Source of the DNA: Streptomyces sp. NBC_00442
GTDB taxonomy: Bacteria > Actinomycetota > Actinomycetes > Streptomycetales > Streptomycetaceae
Assembly: GCF_036014195.1 (NCBI RefSeq)
Contig: NZ_CP107918.1
Location: 2,604,001 to 2,668,000 of the forward strand
Direction of reading: 5' to 3'
Length of the DNA stretch: 64,000 bases
Shown here: piece after piece, positions 1 to 9,731 of the stretch
How positions within the stretch are numbered: position 1 is the first letter of the stretch
How the letters are laid out: the number at the start of each line of letters is the position of its first letter
Translations under genes and position numbers: made by a program
The notes under the pieces: generated by a model
Seen by the model: the letters and a program-made list of their open reading frames with translations, nothing else
Told to the model about the DNA's origin: nothing
Database searches by the model: none

Positions 1-1
1 C

Positions 2-931
2 GTCTACCTCGGCCTCGCCATCGTCTTTCTGACCCTCGCCCTGCTCGTCCTGGTCGACGACACGACCGGCCCCGCGCACCCGGTCCTGAAATGGGCCACG
101 ATCGCGCTCCTCCTCGTGCCGGTGGCAGGCGCGTGCGCGCTGCCGTTCCTGCTGCTCTCCAACGGCATGAAGATGATCCGCAGGGAGGGCCGCAGCCCGG
201 CCAACCTGCTGTCCTTCCTGGCCGGCCTCGGCATCCTCGGCCTCGTCGCCCTTCTCATCGCCGCCGTGGTGAGCGGCTCCCGCACCCTGGCGATCGCCGG
301 CGTCACCCTGACGCTGATCGTCGGCTACGTGTCGTTCCTGTTCTTCTGCTTCATCGGGTACGCCTTCCTCTACGGGCGCCTCCAGCCGCGCAAGAACCTC
401 GACTACGTGGTCGTCCTCGGCTGCGGACTCACCGGCGGCGACCGGGTGCCGCCGCTCCTGGCCAGCCGTCTCGACCGCGGACGGCGGATCTACGAGGGTC
501 AACGCGACCGGGGCAAACGCCCGTTGCTCCTCGTCTCGGGCGGCCGGGGCTCCGACGAGAAGCTGCCCGAGGCGCATGCCATGGCCGCGTACCTGACCTC
601 GCGCGGCGTTCCGGCCGGGGACATCCTGCTGGAGGACCGCTCCGCCACGACGGAGGAGAACCTGCGCTACAGCGCGGAGCTGATGGCCGCCGGTGCGCCC
701 GACTACACGTGTGTGATCGTGACCAACAACTTCCACGCCTTCCGGGCGGCACTGACGGCGCGCGCCACCGGCGTCGACGGGCAGGTGGTGGGGTCGCCCA
801 CGGCGGCGTACTTCTGGCCCAGTGCGACGCTCCGCGAGTTCGCGGCGATCTTCCTCGCGCACAAGGGCGTCAACCTGACGGTCTGCGGCGTCCTGGCCGC
901 CATGGGAGCCGGAGCCTGGCTGCTGAGCTGA
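2..931 (+). CDS. YdcF/SanA-like DUF218 membrane protein (5' end outside window)
   Basis: The frame is open from the window edge, so the start codon is missing and 309 residues are visible. The first ~125 residues hold several hydrophobic segments, and the C-terminal ~180 residues match the DUF218 (YdcF/SanA/ElyC) fold: a VVLGCGL strand, a conserved LLVSGG turn, the EDRSATTEENL block and a VIVTNNFHAFRA segment. The family is linked to envelope and vancomycin-sensitivity phenotypes, but its reaction is unsettled. A final hydrophobic stretch ends the protein. A strong hairpin follows and separates it from the convergent pckG. Confidence 0.85.
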   Translation, partial: VYLGLAIVFLTLALLVLVDDTTGPAHPVLKWATIALLLVPVAGACALPFLLLSNGMKMIRREGRSPANLLSFLAGLGILGLVALLIAAVVSGSRTLAIAGVTLTLIVGYVSFLFFCFIGYAFLYGRLQPRKNLDYVVVLGCGLTGGDRVPPLLASRLDRGRRIYEGQRDRGKRPLLLVSGGRGSDEKLPEAHAMAAYLTSRGVPAGDILLEDRSATTEENLRYSAELMAAGAPDYTCVIVTNNFHAFRAALTARATGVDGQVVGSPTAAYFWPSATLREFAAIFLAHKGVNLTVCGVLAAMGAGAWLLS

Positions 932-940
932 AAAGGTCCT

Positions 941-971
941 GCCCCCGGAGCCGTGAGGGGGCTCCGGGGGC
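941..971. terminator. hairpin between DUF218 gene and pckG
   Basis: A perfect 12-bp stem (GCCCCCGGAGCC and its complement) with a 7-nt loop lies between two convergent genes. It has no U-tract, as is usual in Streptomyces, and could terminate transcription from both sides. Confidence 0.6.
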
Positions 972-1109
972 CGGACGGGGCGCGGCGGGTCACGTGTGAC
1001 CCCCACAGGTCAGGGCGGATGTCGAACCGGCCCGCCGCGTACACCTCCGGCCCGGCCGTGCCAGGACAGGCGGCCGGCCAGGACCGGAGGGGGTTTCGAA
1101 GGGGCCGGT

Positions 1110-2933
1110 TCAGCCGAGGCGGGAGACCAGGGCGCGGTACTCGTCCCACAGCTCCTTGGGCGCGTGGTCGCCGAAGGTGTTGAGGTGCTCGGGGACCAGC
1201 GCCGCCTCCTCGCGCCAGATCTCCGTGTCGACCTTGAGCAGGAAGTCGAGGTCGGCCTCCGGCAGGTCGAGGCCGTCGGTGTCGAGGGACTCCTTCGTCG
1301 GCAGGATGCCGATGGGGGTCTCGACGCCGTCCGCCTTGCCTTCGAGGCGCTCCACGATCCACTTCAGGACGCGGCTGTTCTCGCCGAAGCCGGGCCACAC
1401 GAACTTGCCGGCGTCGTTCTTGCGGAACCAGTTCACGTAGTAGATCTTCGGCAGCTTGGCGGCGTCGGCGGTCGCGCCGACCTTGACCCAGTGGGCCATG
1501 TAGTCGCCCATGTTGTAGCCGCAGAACGGCAGCATCGCGAACGGGTCGCGGCGCAGTTCGCCGACCTTGCCCTCGGCGGCGGCGGTCTTCTCGGACGCGA
1601 CGTTCGCGCCGAGGAAGACGCCGTGGTTCCAGTCGAAGGACTCCGTCACCAGCGGCACCGCGGAGGCGCGTCGGCCGCCGAAGAGGATCGCCGAGATCGG
1701 CACGCCCTTGGGGTCCTCCCACTCCGGCGCGATGGTCGGGCACTGCCCGGCCGGCACCGTGAAGCGGGCGTTGGGGTGGGCGGCCGGGGTGTCGGAGGCG
1801 GGCGTCCAGTCGTTGCCCTTCCAGTCCGTGAGGTGCGCGGGCGCCGTCTCGGTCATGCCCTCCCACCACACGTCACCGTCGTCGGTGAGCGCGACGTTGG
1901 TGAAGACGGAGTTGCCCCACAAGGTCTTCATGGCGTTGGCGTTGGTGTGCTCGCCGGTGCCGGGCGCGACGCCGAAGAAACCGGCCTCCGGGTTGATCGC
2001 GTACAGCTGGCCGTCCTCGCCGAAGCGCATCCAGGCGATGTCGTCGCCGATCGTCTCGACCTTCCAGCCGGGGATCGTCGGCTCCAGCATGGCGAGGTTG
2101 GTCTTGCCGCAGGCGCTCGGGAAGGCCGCCGTGACGTACTTCGCCTCACCGTTCGGCGGGGTCAGCTTCAGGACGAGCATGTGCTCGGCGAGCCAGCCCT
2201 CGTCGCGCGCCATGACGGAGGCGATGCGCAGCGCGTAGCACTTCTTGCCGAGCAGGGCGTTGCCGCCGTAGCCCGAGCCGTAGGACCAGATCTCGCGCGA
2301 CTCGGGGAAGTGCGAGATGTACTTGGTGGTGTTGCAGGGCCACGGCACGTCGGCCTCGCCCTCGGCGAGCGGGGCCCCCAGGGTGTGGACGGCCTTCACG
2401 AAGAAGCCGTCGGTGCCGAGCTCGTCCAGGACGCGCTGTCCCATGCGGGTCATGGTGCGCATCGAGACGGCGACGTACGCGGAGTCGGTGATCTCGACGC
2501 CGATCGCGGACAGCGGCGAGCCGACCGGGCCCATGCAGAACGGGACGACGTACATGGTGCGCCCGCGCATCGAGCCGCGGAAGATGCCCTTCTCACCCGC
2601 GAAGATGTCCTTCATCTCGCCGGGGGCCTTCCAGTGGTTGGTCGGGCCCGCGTCCTCCTCCTTCTCGGAGCAGATGAAGGTGCGGTCCTCGACCCGGGCG
2701 ACGTCGCGCGGGTCGGACGCGGCGTAGTACGAGTTGGGGCGCTTGGCCTCGTCCAGCTTCTTGAACGTGCCCTTGGCGACGAGCTCTCCGCACAGGCGCT
2801 CGTACTCGGTCTCGGATCCGTCGCACCAGACCACACTGTCCGGCTGGGTCAGTTCCGCGATCTCGTTGACCCACGAGATCAGTTCCTGGTGCTTGGTGGG
2901 GACAGAGAGGGGAGCCGCGATATCGCGCGCCAC
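1110..2933 (-). CDS. pckG: phosphoenolpyruvate carboxykinase (GTP)
   Basis: This 607-aa enzyme interconverts oxaloacetate + GTP and PEP + CO2 + GDP, the first gluconeogenic step from TCA intermediates. Its length and motifs fit the GTP-dependent family: [13 protein letters not shown] is the P-loop-like kinase motif, and [12 protein letters not shown] and [18 protein letters not shown] are family blocks. The start is GTG at 2933, with AGGAG six bases upstream. It is monocistronic, transcribed away from the hemolysin-III gene. Streptomyces genomes often call it pckA. Confidence 0.97.
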   Translation of the reverse strand: MARDIAAPLSVPTKHQELISWVNEIAELTQPDSVVWCDGSETEYERLCGELVAKGTFKKLDEAKRPNSYYAASDPRDVARVEDRTFICSEKEEDAGPTNHWKAPGEMKDIFAGEKGIFRGSMRGRTMYVVPFCMGPVGSPLSAIGVEITDSAYVAVSMRTMTRMGQRVLDELGTDGFFVKAVHTLGAPLAEGEADVPWPCNTTKYISHFPESREIWSYGSGYGGNALLGKKCYALRIASVMARDEGWLAEHMLVLKLTPPNGEAKYVTAAFPSACGKTNLAMLEPTIPGWKVETIGDDIAWMRFGEDGQLYAINPEAGFFGVAPGTGEHTNANAMKTLWGNSVFTNVALTDDGDVWWEGMTETAPAHLTDWKGNDWTPASDTPAAHPNARFTVPAGQCPTIAPEWEDPKGVPISAILFGGRRASAVPLVTESFDWNHGVFLGANVASEKTAAAEGKVGELRRDPFAMLPFCGYNMGDYMAHWVKVGATADAAKLPKIYYVNWFRKNDAGKFVWPGFGENSRVLKWIVERLEGKADGVETPIGILPTKESLDTDGLDLPEADLDFLLKVDTEIWREEAALVPEHLNTFGDHAPKELWDEYRALVSRLG

Positions 2934-3231
2934 GATCGCTCCTAGATGAGGTCTTCGGGAGGGTTTGACGTACTACTTCATTGCCGCCCCGTGGGGGCTG
3001 CGACCCGGATGCTTGACCCCGTGGATCCTCTTGGCGCTCATCCGGTGCCGACCGCACTCATCTGATCTTCCGCGTCGTTCGCCCATATGTCCAGGGGGCC
3101 TCTCACGTGAGCATCACCACTTACCGCCTTCTTAACTGCCATTTGCCGTTCACTTACCCGACGACCACCCGACGTTGAGTAACAAGCCGTACCTATGCGT
3201 AACTTACGGAGCCGTAGGTAGCATGCGGACC
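2934..3231. other. divergent promoter region, pckG / hemolysin III
   Basis: This 298-bp gene-free stretch is less GC-rich than its flanks and must carry the promoters of pckG (minus) and the hemolysin-III gene (plus). Apart from the operator-like repeat at 3202-3219 I see no further gene or structured RNA in it. Confidence 0.5.
3202..3219. promoter_or_regulatory. TetR-type operator candidate over the hemolysin-III promoter
   Basis: ACTTACGG-AG-CCGTAGGT is an inverted repeat with 8-bp arms and one mismatch. It lies just upstream of a -10-like TAGCAT (3219-3224) placed for a leaderless start at 3232, so a bound protein would block this promoter. TACGG-type palindromes are typical of TetR-family operators, and a TetR gene follows immediately downstream. 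The link between the two is inference. Confidence 0.55.
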
Positions 3232-3912
3232 ATGACTGATCAGGTGATGGCTCACGCGATCGACCCGGTGACCCAGATGGTGAAGCCGAAGATGCGCGGC
3301 TGGCTGCACGCCGGGATGTTCCCGGCCGCGCTGGTCTCGGGCCTGGTACTGACCGCGTTCGCGGGCTCCACCAAGGCTCGGATCGCCTGCGGGATCTTCG
3401 CCCTGACCGCCTGTCTGCTCTTCGGGGTCAGCGGCCTCTACCACCGGGGGAACTGGGGCCCGCGCGGCGAGGCGATCCTGCGCCGCCTCGACCACGCCAA
3501 CATCTTCCTCATCATCGCGGGCACCTACACCCCGCTGACCCTGCTCCTGCTGCCCGGATCCACCGGCCGGGTCCTGCTGTGGGCGATCTGGGCGGCCGCG
3601 GTGGCCGGCATCCTGTTCCGGGTGTTCTGGATCGGCGCCCCGCGCTGGCTCTACACCCCGTGCTACCTGGCGATGGGCTGGGCCGCCGTCTTCTTCCTGC
3701 CCGACTTCATGCGGGCCGGCGGCGTGGCGGTACTGGTCCTGGTGATCGTGGGCGGCCTGCTCTACAGCGCGGGCGGCGTCATCTACGGCCTCAAGCGTCC
3801 GAACCCGTCCCCGCGCTTCTTCGGCTTCCACGAGGTGTTCCACTCGCTGACGCTCGCGGCGTTCGTCGTGCACTACGTGGGGATCTCGCTCGTGGCCTAC
3901 CAGCACGGATAG
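3232..3912 (+). CDS. hemolysin III / PAQR-family membrane protein
   Basis: A 226-aa protein with about seven hydrophobic segments. Family signatures are the GVSGLYHRG motif (first conserved His), RRLDHANIFLIIAGTYTPL, and the C-terminal FHEVFHSLTLAAFVVH with further histidines that in PAQR proteins form a metal site. It is therefore an integral membrane TrhA/YqfA-type protein, possibly a metal-dependent hydrolase or membrane-homeostasis factor; toxin activity should not be assumed. ATG 3232 is chosen because a -10-like box ends at 3224, which suggests a leaderless mRNA; ATG 3223 is an alternative. An 18-bp tandem repeat straddles the stop codon. Confidence 0.88.
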   Translation: MTDQVMAHAIDPVTQMVKPKMRGWLHAGMFPAALVSGLVLTAFAGSTKARIACGIFALTACLLFGVSGLYHRGNWGPRGEAILRRLDHANIFLIIAGTYTPLTLLLLPGSTGRVLLWAIWAAAVAGILFRVFWIGAPRWLYTPCYLAMGWAAVFFLPDFMRAGGVAVLVLVIVGGLLYSAGGVIYGLKRPNPSPRFFGFHEVFHSLTLAAFVVHYVGISLVAYQHG

Positions 3913-3939
3913 CACGGACGGCACGGATAGCACGGACGG
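3904..3939. repeat. two tandem 18-bp units overlapping a stop codon
   Basis: CACGGATAGCACGGACGG occurs twice back-to-back, followed by a partial third unit. The TAG stop of the hemolysin-III gene (3910-3912) lies inside unit 1. A shorter tandem duplication built on GTGGGCCGTGAC follows near 4035-4065. These look like slippage-prone intergenic DNA. Confidence 0.8.
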
Positions 3940-4097
3940 TACGGACGACTCTCGGATCGGCCGTCCCAAGGGCCACGGCGCAGCGCGCGCCGGGGCCGCG
4001 TCCGAATGCGCGTCCGACGGCGTGGGCGGTGCAGTGGGCCGTGACGTGGGCCGTGACGTGGCCGGGGCCGCATCCGGGCCGCGTCCGACGGCGGACA

Positions 4098-4766
4098 ATG
4101 ACGACCATGGCCGCCACGTCCCGCACCAGCCCCGCCGCCGACCCGGCCGGTTCCGCCGGCTCGTTCGCCGAGAGCCTCCACCCGCAGCTGAGCCTGCGTG
4201 AACGCAAGAAGGTCAAGACGCGCATCGCGATTCGCCGGGCCACCTACGGGCTGATCGCGGAGCAGGGCTACGAGGCGACGACGGTCGAGCAGATCGCGGA
4301 GGCGGCGGAGGTGTCCCCCTCCACGGTGTTCCGCTACTTCCCTTCCAAGGAGGACATCGTCCTCACCGACGAGTTCGACCCGGTCCTGCTGCGGGAGATG
4401 CGGTCCCGGCCGGCCGGGGAGCCGCCGCTACAGTCGCTGCGGTACGTGGTGACCGAGGCGATGCGGCTCTCGCTGGTCGACGACCGCGAGGAGGTCGTGC
4501 AGCGGACGCGGCTGATGGCCGAGGTGCCGGCGCTGCGGGCCCGCATGATGGAGTCGATGACCTCGACGAGCCGGCAGCTCTGCGAGGTGCTCGCGGAGCG
4601 GAGCGGGCGGGGGGAGGTCGACCTTGCGGTGCGGGTGTTCGCGATGGCGGTGTTGGGGGCGTTGCACGAGACGACGGTGTACTGGGCGGAGCGGGGCCAT
4701 GAGGACGACGTCCTGATACTCATCGGCCAAACCCTGGACACCCTGGAGGCGGGCCTTCCCCTGTAG
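4098..4766 (+). CDS. TetR/AcrR-family transcriptional regulator
   Basis: A 222-aa repressor. Residues ~35-85 form the TetR helix-turn-helix, with TVEQIAEAAEVSPSTVFRYFPSKEDIV as its recognition region. The remainder is an alpha-helical ligand-binding domain of MftR/AcrR type. It lies 185 bp downstream of, and co-directional with, the hemolysin-III gene, whose promoter carries a TetR-like palindrome, so local control is plausible. No Shine-Dalgarno precedes ATG 4098; ATG 4107 is equally possible. Confidence 0.88.
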   Translation: MTTMAATSRTSPAADPAGSAGSFAESLHPQLSLRERKKVKTRIAIRRATYGLIAEQGYEATTVEQIAEAAEVSPSTVFRYFPSKEDIVLTDEFDPVLLREMRSRPAGEPPLQSLRYVVTEAMRLSLVDDREEVVQRTRLMAEVPALRARMMESMTSTSRQLCEVLAERSGRGEVDLAVRVFAMAVLGALHETTVYWAERGHEDDVLILIGQTLDTLEAGLPL

Positions 4767-5429
4767 GGGCCCGGCCCCGGACCCCGTGGACCGCGTCCGG
4801 GCGGGGTCGACGCGGTCGACTGCGAGCCGGTGGGGCCGTTCGCGCAGTTCCCCGCGCCCCTTGAAACCCCGGTCGCCCGCGGGCCATGCGTGGCTGGTCG
4901 CGCAGCTCCCCGTGCCCCTCACCCCGCCCTGCGGGTGCGGACCGCGCCCGCTTCTCGCGCAGTTCCCCGCGCCCCTTGAAACCCCGGTTCGGCTGCGGAC
5001 CGTGCGTGGCTGGTCGCGCAGTTCCCCCGCGCCCCTTGGGCATCCGGTGCCGGACGGCGCGGACAGCCTCGGCCCCGCCCGGCTGCTCGACACAGGCCCA
5101 CATGGGCATCCTCGGCCCCGCCCGGCTGCTCGATGCCGGCCAGGAGAGGCAACCTCAGCCCGTCCAGCTGCTCGATGCCGGCCAGCAGAGGCATACCCAG
5201 CCCGTCCGGCGTTTGAGGACGAGCGCCCTTTAGGCGCGAACGGGGGTGCAGGGGGCGGAGCCCCCGCCGGGGTTGGAGGGGCGGAGCCCCTCGGGGGGTC
5301 CGGGGCGCAGCCCCGGGGAGCCGCACCTTCGGAGTTGCCGCACGGGCGGGAGGGTGGGAAAACCCCCCGGGGTCCGGGGCGCAGCCCCAGGGAGCCGGGG
5401 CCGGCCCCGGTCAACTCCCCGCGGCGGGG
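4767..5429. repeat. repeat field: GCGCAGTTCCCCGCGCCCC family plus GGGGCGGAGCCCC palindromes
   Basis: This 663-bp stretch holds no credible gene. Four copies of CGCGCAGTTCCCCGCGCCCC-type units (some variant) occur at ~4840-5040. Related GCTGCTCGATGCCGGCCAG units follow at ~5080-5190, then a CAGCCCGTCCGGCGTTTGAGG block. From ~5240 there are several self-complementary GGGGCGGAGCCCC / GGGGCGCAGCCCC palindromes. The same modules recur at 28.98-29.25, 35.42-35.75 and 42.10-42.68 kb. Frames that stay open here are composition artefacts. Confidence 0.85.
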
Positions 5430-7451
5430 CTACGTCAGGGCCTCGGCCAGGTCCTCCGGGGTCGTGACCGGCGCCTCACACGTGAACCGGCGACACACAT
5501 ACGCCGCCGGCCCCCCACCCACCAGCCCCCGCCCAGCGAGCAAAGGAAACTCCCCCTCCGGCACCCCCACCGCCACCACCGCCCCCGGCGCCGCCGAAAG
5601 CAACGCCGTACGGTGCAACGCCCCCGTGAGGGGATCCGTGGGCGCGCCCACGACCGCGACCTCCCGGGGCCCGTCGAGCACCGCCTCGGCCGCCGCAAGC
5701 CCCCACCCGATGAACCGCGGCGCCCGCGGCCCGAGCGCCCGGACCACCCCCAACGCCCCCTCCGCCGCCTCCCGGTGCGCCGAGGACCCGGTGTGTGCGG
5801 CATAGCTCAGCAGGGCCGAAGCCGCCGCCGTCCACCCGGAGGGCGTCGCGTTGTCGGTCGGGTCCTGGGGCCGCCGGATGAGCTTCTCCGCGTCGTGTGC
5901 GGTGTCGTAGAGCACACCCTCCTCGCCGACGAACTGGTCGAGGACGATGTCGAGCAGGAAACCCGCGAACTCCAGCCACACCCCCTCCCCCGTAACCGAG
6001 GCCAGCGCGAGGAAGCCCTCGGCGACATCGGCGTAGTCCTCCAACACGCCGCCATGCAGGCTGACTTGGCCGTCCTTGGACGTACGGGAGAGCCGCGCGT
6101 GGGCGTCCATGTGGATGCGCACCACGACGTCCGCCGCCTCGGTCGCGCGCTCGACCAGGTCCGGCCGGTCGAAGAGCGCGCCCACCTCGGCGAGCGCCGC
6201 GATCGCCAGGCCGTTCCACGCCGCGACCAGCTTGTCATCCCGCCCCGGACGCACCCGCAGCCCACGCGCCGCGAGGAGACGATCACGTACACCATCCGCC
6301 AACTCACCCTCACCGTGCGGGAGTTGAAGCACGGACGCTCCCTCCTCGAACGTGCCCTCCTCGGTCACCCCGAAGTGCCGCGCCGCCGCCTCGCCGTCCC
6401 GCTCGCCCAGCACCTCGGCGAGCTGCGCGGGCGTCCACACATAGAACGCGCCCTCCACATGGCGACCCGCACCGTCGTCGCTGTCGGCGTCCAGCGCGGA
6501 GGCGTACCCGCCCTCGTTGGTGCGCAGCTCGCGCACCATGAAGTCGGCGGTCTCCAGGGCTACGCGGCGCGCGAGTTCCGACCCGGTGACCCGCCACAGG
6601 TGGGCGTAGACGCGACACAGCAGGGCGTTGTCGTACAGCATCTTCTCGAAGTGCGGCACGAGCGTGGCCCCGGGACGCGGGCGCAGGACGTAGCGGTGGA
6701 AGCCGCCGCCGAGCTGGTCGTAGAGGCTGGAGCGGGCCATCGCCTCGCAGATGCCCTCGGCCATCTCCAGGGCCGCCTCGGATCCGGTCCGCACGTGGTG
6801 GCGCAGCAGGAACTCGATGACCATGCTCGGCGGGAACTTGGTGTCCCCGGCGCCGAGCCAGCCGCTCCCCGGGTCGTACTCCCGCGTGATCCCGAGCAGC
6901 GCCTGCGCCAGCTCGTCCTCGCCGGGCAGCCCGCCCGCGCCGTGGTCGAGCTCCCGCGCGGCCAGATCCCGGGTGATCTTCCCTGCGACGTCGGCGACCT
7001 CGTCCCGCCGGTCGGCCCACGCGCTGTGGACGCCTTCGAGCACCTGCCGGAACGACGGCATGCCGTGCCGCGGCTCGGGCGGGAAGTACGTACCGAAGTA
7101 GAACGGCTCGCCGTCCGGCGTCATGAACACGGTCATGGGCCACCCGCCCTGCCCGGTCGCGGCCTGCACGGCCTCCATGTACACGGCGTCGACATCGGGC
7201 CGCTCCTCGCGGTCCACCTTGACGCTCACGAAGTGCTCGTTGAGATAGGTGGCCGTGGCGTCGTCCTCGAAGGACTCGTGCGCCATGACGTGGCACCAGT
7301 GGCAGCTGCTGTAACCAACACTTAGCAGCACCGGCACCCCGCGCTCGCGGGCCTCCTCGAATGCCCCGGGCGACCAGGGCCGCCAGTCGACGGGGTTGTC
7401 GGCGTGCTGCAGGAGATAGGGGGACGTCTCATGGGCCAGGCGGTTCGGCAT
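5430..7451 (-). CDS. YyaL/SPATA20-type DUF255 thioredoxin-domain protein
   Basis: A 673-aa cytoplasmic protein. The N-terminal ~170 residues are the DUF255 thioredoxin-like domain, with [17 protein letters not shown] at the start and a CxxC-type motif in SSCHWCHVM. The remainder is an (alpha/alpha)6 barrel resembling N-acylglucosamine 2-epimerases/cellobiose epimerases. The physiological reaction is unknown. ATG 7451 matches the family N-terminus exactly; the longer frame to 7631 has no family similarity. It is monocistronic and next to a repeat field. Confidence 0.92.
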   Translation of the reverse strand: MPNRLAHETSPYLLQHADNPVDWRPWSPGAFEEARERGVPVLLSVGYSSCHWCHVMAHESFEDDATATYLNEHFVSVKVDREERPDVDAVYMEAVQAATGQGGWPMTVFMTPDGEPFYFGTYFPPEPRHGMPSFRQVLEGVHSAWADRRDEVADVAGKITRDLAARELDHGAGGLPGEDELAQALLGITREYDPGSGWLGAGDTKFPPSMVIEFLLRHHVRTGSEAALEMAEGICEAMARSSLYDQLGGGFHRYVLRPRPGATLVPHFEKMLYDNALLCRVYAHLWRVTGSELARRVALETADFMVRELRTNEGGYASALDADSDDGAGRHVEGAFYVWTPAQLAEVLGERDGEAAARHFGVTEEGTFEEGASVLQLPHGEGELADGVRDRLLAARGLRVRPGRDDKLVAAWNGLAIAALAEVGALFDRPDLVERATEAADVVVRIHMDAHARLSRTSKDGQVSLHGGVLEDYADVAEGFLALASVTGEGVWLEFAGFLLDIVLDQFVGEEGVLYDTAHDAEKLIRRPQDPTDNATPSGWTAAASALLSYAAHTGSSAHREAAEGALGVVRALGPRAPRFIGWGLAAAEAVLDGPREVAVVGAPTDPLTGALHRTALLSAAPGAVVAVGVPEGEFPLLAGRGLVGGGPAAYVCRRFTCEAPVTTPEDLAEALT

Positions 7452-7670
7452 GGACCCCATCCTCGCGCACGACAGTGACCGAGTCCCCCTGCGGCACAGC
7501 CACGTCGCCCCGGTCTGGGCCGAAACGGCCCGCTGCGGGCCTCCGGCGAACTCGCTCCGGATCGGTCGCCGGGGTTGACCAGCAATGTCACCGAGGCAGT
7601 CAAGCACCCGTTCGGAGACGGCCCTGCGCACCCGAATGCCGGCGGTACTTCCGGGCAGGGTTCCACGTCC

Positions 7671-9701
7671 TCATCTCGCCAGGTAGCTGTTCAGGGCCTG
7701 ACTGCGCATCTCGCGTGTCATCGCCAGTTGGTCCAGCAAGCGCCGCTCATGGGCGTCGAAGCTCGTCATGGCTTCGCCGATGGACCGTTGGACGTCGAGA
7801 TCGGGAAGGGCGATGGGCAGCATCCCGAGCACGTCGAGCGAGATGGTCCGCAGAGCCAGACTCCCGGTCGCGTGGGTGTCGAGCCACGCGCGAGCTCCGG
7901 GGCTGCGCAGGAACGCCGCCAAGTAGCGGGGGTCGACGGTGCCGGGAGGACTAATCACGAAGCAGCCGGTGCCGCAGAGCCAGCCCTGCTGCTCTTCTCC
8001 GACCACGGCGCATCGCCCGAGGTCGCCCCTTCGGGCGACCACGATGTCCCCGGGATGCAGCCGGAAGCGGTCGAGTCGTTCGGCGTGCCGCTCGGAGATG
8101 TACTTGATGCCGTCCTCGACGAAGCCGGTGTCCGAGATGTCCTTCGGCATGACAACGGGCACCCCTCCGGCCTCCACGTAGTCCTGAGCGCGGACCAGGC
8201 TTCCCGAAGGCCCTGCGAGCAGCCGCACGGGACGACCGCCGGCTGTCGACCCGCCGCTCACCACGTTCTTCAACGGCAGCTTCTGGTATCGAATGCCGTC
8301 CGGCTCCTGCGCGCCGGCGATCCGCGCCAGTTCCACCCCGAACTCTGACGTCTCGCGGTTGCGCCGCTCGAAATCGGCCAGCATGGCGTTCAGATCTGTG
8401 GCCTCGCCCGGACCGGTCTCCGTCCACAGATAGGCCCGCGGGTCCAAGTTGCCCGCGTTCTCGATGAGTTCGGCGTAGGCGACCGACCGGGAGAATCCCG
8501 GCTCGTCGACCTCCTCCGAGCCTGTGGACCAGAGCCGGAAACGGTCCGCGATGCGATCGACGGTCTCGGCGGACAGTAGGCGGGGGCGCTCCGACGACCG
8601 GCCCCCGGTGCTGCGCGCATCGATGAACATCACGGAGTCACGCCGGCGCTCCGGACGGGACCGGCCTCGACCGAGGACCCAGACATGCACGGCGATGTTG
8701 GTGCCCGCGAAGAGATGCGCGGGCAGAGCGATCACCGCGAGAACCGCGGCTTGGGCCATCATCTGACGACGTATCAGTGCCTCTGCGCCTCCCGCCCATG
8801 CCGCTCGCGCAGGCATCACGACCGCCGCGACGCCTCCTTCTTTGAGCTGGGACCAGGCGAGCTGCAGCCAGGCGAAATTGGCGCTCGACTCCGGCGGCGC
8901 GAGGAATTGCCGTTGTCCCCACCCCTCGATCCGCTGGTGGAACGGCGGGTTGCTCAGCACCCGGTCGGCACGGCCCAGGTTCCGGTCCCGCAACAGCGTC
9001 TCCGGGTCTGCCAGTTCGACCTGCGGCACACTCACCCCGTGCAGGGCCAGGTTCAACATCGCCGGGCGCACGTTGTTCCGATCCACCGCGTACGCCTCGA
9101 ACGAGCTGTCACCCAGCGGCCCCCGTTCGGCAAGGTGCCGAACGGCGGCCGCCAGCACGCTTCCGGTACCGCAGGCCGGATCCATGATTCGATCCCCCGG
9201 GCAGGGGTCGGCCAGCCGCACGAGCAGATCAGCGATCCCACGCGGCGTGTAGAACTCTCCCCCCGACAAAGCCCCTTCTGCGGCGTGGCGTTGAAGCAGC
9301 TGCTCACATACGTCGGACACCGCGACCTCTCCGAGGCCGGGGCCCCGGTCGAGCGCCGCGACGAAAGCCGTCATCCAGGCGGCGTCGTCCGGCCCGGCCC
9401 CGAGGTCGAGGTCGGCCGACCAGGGCAGTGGAAAGCCCGGTCGCCCGGCCGCCTCCTGCAAGGCTGCCCGCAGGCCGGCCACCGGCGAGAAGCCGACGGC
9501 AGCCTCCGCCGAGACTCGCTTCCACCGCTTCACGAAATCGCTCTCGAACCGGCCTTCCGCCTCCACAAAGGCGGCCAGCACCAGAATCGCCAGCATCGCG
9601 TCGAGGTCTCCGGCCGTGCCGCGGCCGCGCCTATAGGGCGCGTACGCCCGCCACAACCGCTCGGCCACCTCTGCTGCCCGGTCTGCCGCTTCTGTGATCA
9701 C
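7671..9701 (-). CDS. orphan N6-adenine DNA methyltransferase with C-terminal HsdS-like domain
   Basis: A 676-aa protein. The N-terminal ~145 residues are helical and HsdM-like. GGEFYTPRGIADLLV (~147-161) leads to SAM motif I, DPACGTG (174-180), and catalytic motif IV, NPPF (251-254). The last ~200 residues resemble a type I specificity (target-recognition) domain, with a DISDTGFVEDGIKYISE stretch and a terminal helix bundle. It should methylate adenine at its own target. No restriction subunit is encoded nearby, so it is an orphan or regulatory methylase, or a remnant of a restriction system. The GTG start has GAGGAAGAGG just upstream. Base composition appears lower in GC than the flanks, suggesting acquisition. 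Confidence 0.87.
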   Translation of the reverse strand: MITEAADRAAEVAERLWRAYAPYRRGRGTAGDLDAMLAILVLAAFVEAEGRFESDFVKRWKRVSAEAAVGFSPVAGLRAALQEAAGRPGFPLPWSADLDLGAGPDDAAWMTAFVAALDRGPGLGEVAVSDVCEQLLQRHAAEGALSGGEFYTPRGIADLLVRLADPCPGDRIMDPACGTGSVLAAAVRHLAERGPLGDSSFEAYAVDRNNVRPAMLNLALHGVSVPQVELADPETLLRDRNLGRADRVLSNPPFHQRIEGWGQRQFLAPPESSANFAWLQLAWSQLKEGGVAAVVMPARAAWAGGAEALIRRQMMAQAAVLAVIALPAHLFAGTNIAVHVWVLGRGRSRPERRRDSVMFIDARSTGGRSSERPRLLSAETVDRIADRFRLWSTGSEEVDEPGFSRSVAYAELIENAGNLDPRAYLWTETGPGEATDLNAMLADFERRNRETSEFGVELARIAGAQEPDGIRYQKLPLKNVVSGGSTAGGRPVRLLAGPSGSLVRAQDYVEAGGVPVVMPKDISDTGFVEDGIKYISERHAERLDRFRLHPGDIVVARRGDLGRCAVVGEEQQGWLCGTGCFVISPPGTVDPRYLAAFLRSPGARAWLDTHATGSLALRTISLDVLGMLPIALPDLDVQRSIGEAMTSFDAHERRLLDQLAMTREMRSQALNSYLAR

Positions 9702-9731
9702 CGATGCCTCTTCCTCTAAGTCCCTCGCGTC

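Noticed and set aside
4786..5805. Proline/arginine-rich open frames across the 4.8-5.4 kb repeat field
   Set aside because: They translate dispersed non-coding repeats, lack ribosome sites, and the same DNA modules recur in other fields in different frames.
5613..7325. Long plus-strand open frame opposite the YyaL-type gene
   Set aside because: It has Arg/Pro/Gly-rich composition and no motif, while the minus strand encodes a clear family protein. High-GC codon bias keeps antisense frames open; the same applies to 11418-13493, 40194-41837, 44442-46475 and 61461-62963.
7671..9701. A complete type I restriction-modification system
   Set aside because: Only methylase and specificity-like domains are present; no HsdR-type helicase/nuclease exists on either side within the window.
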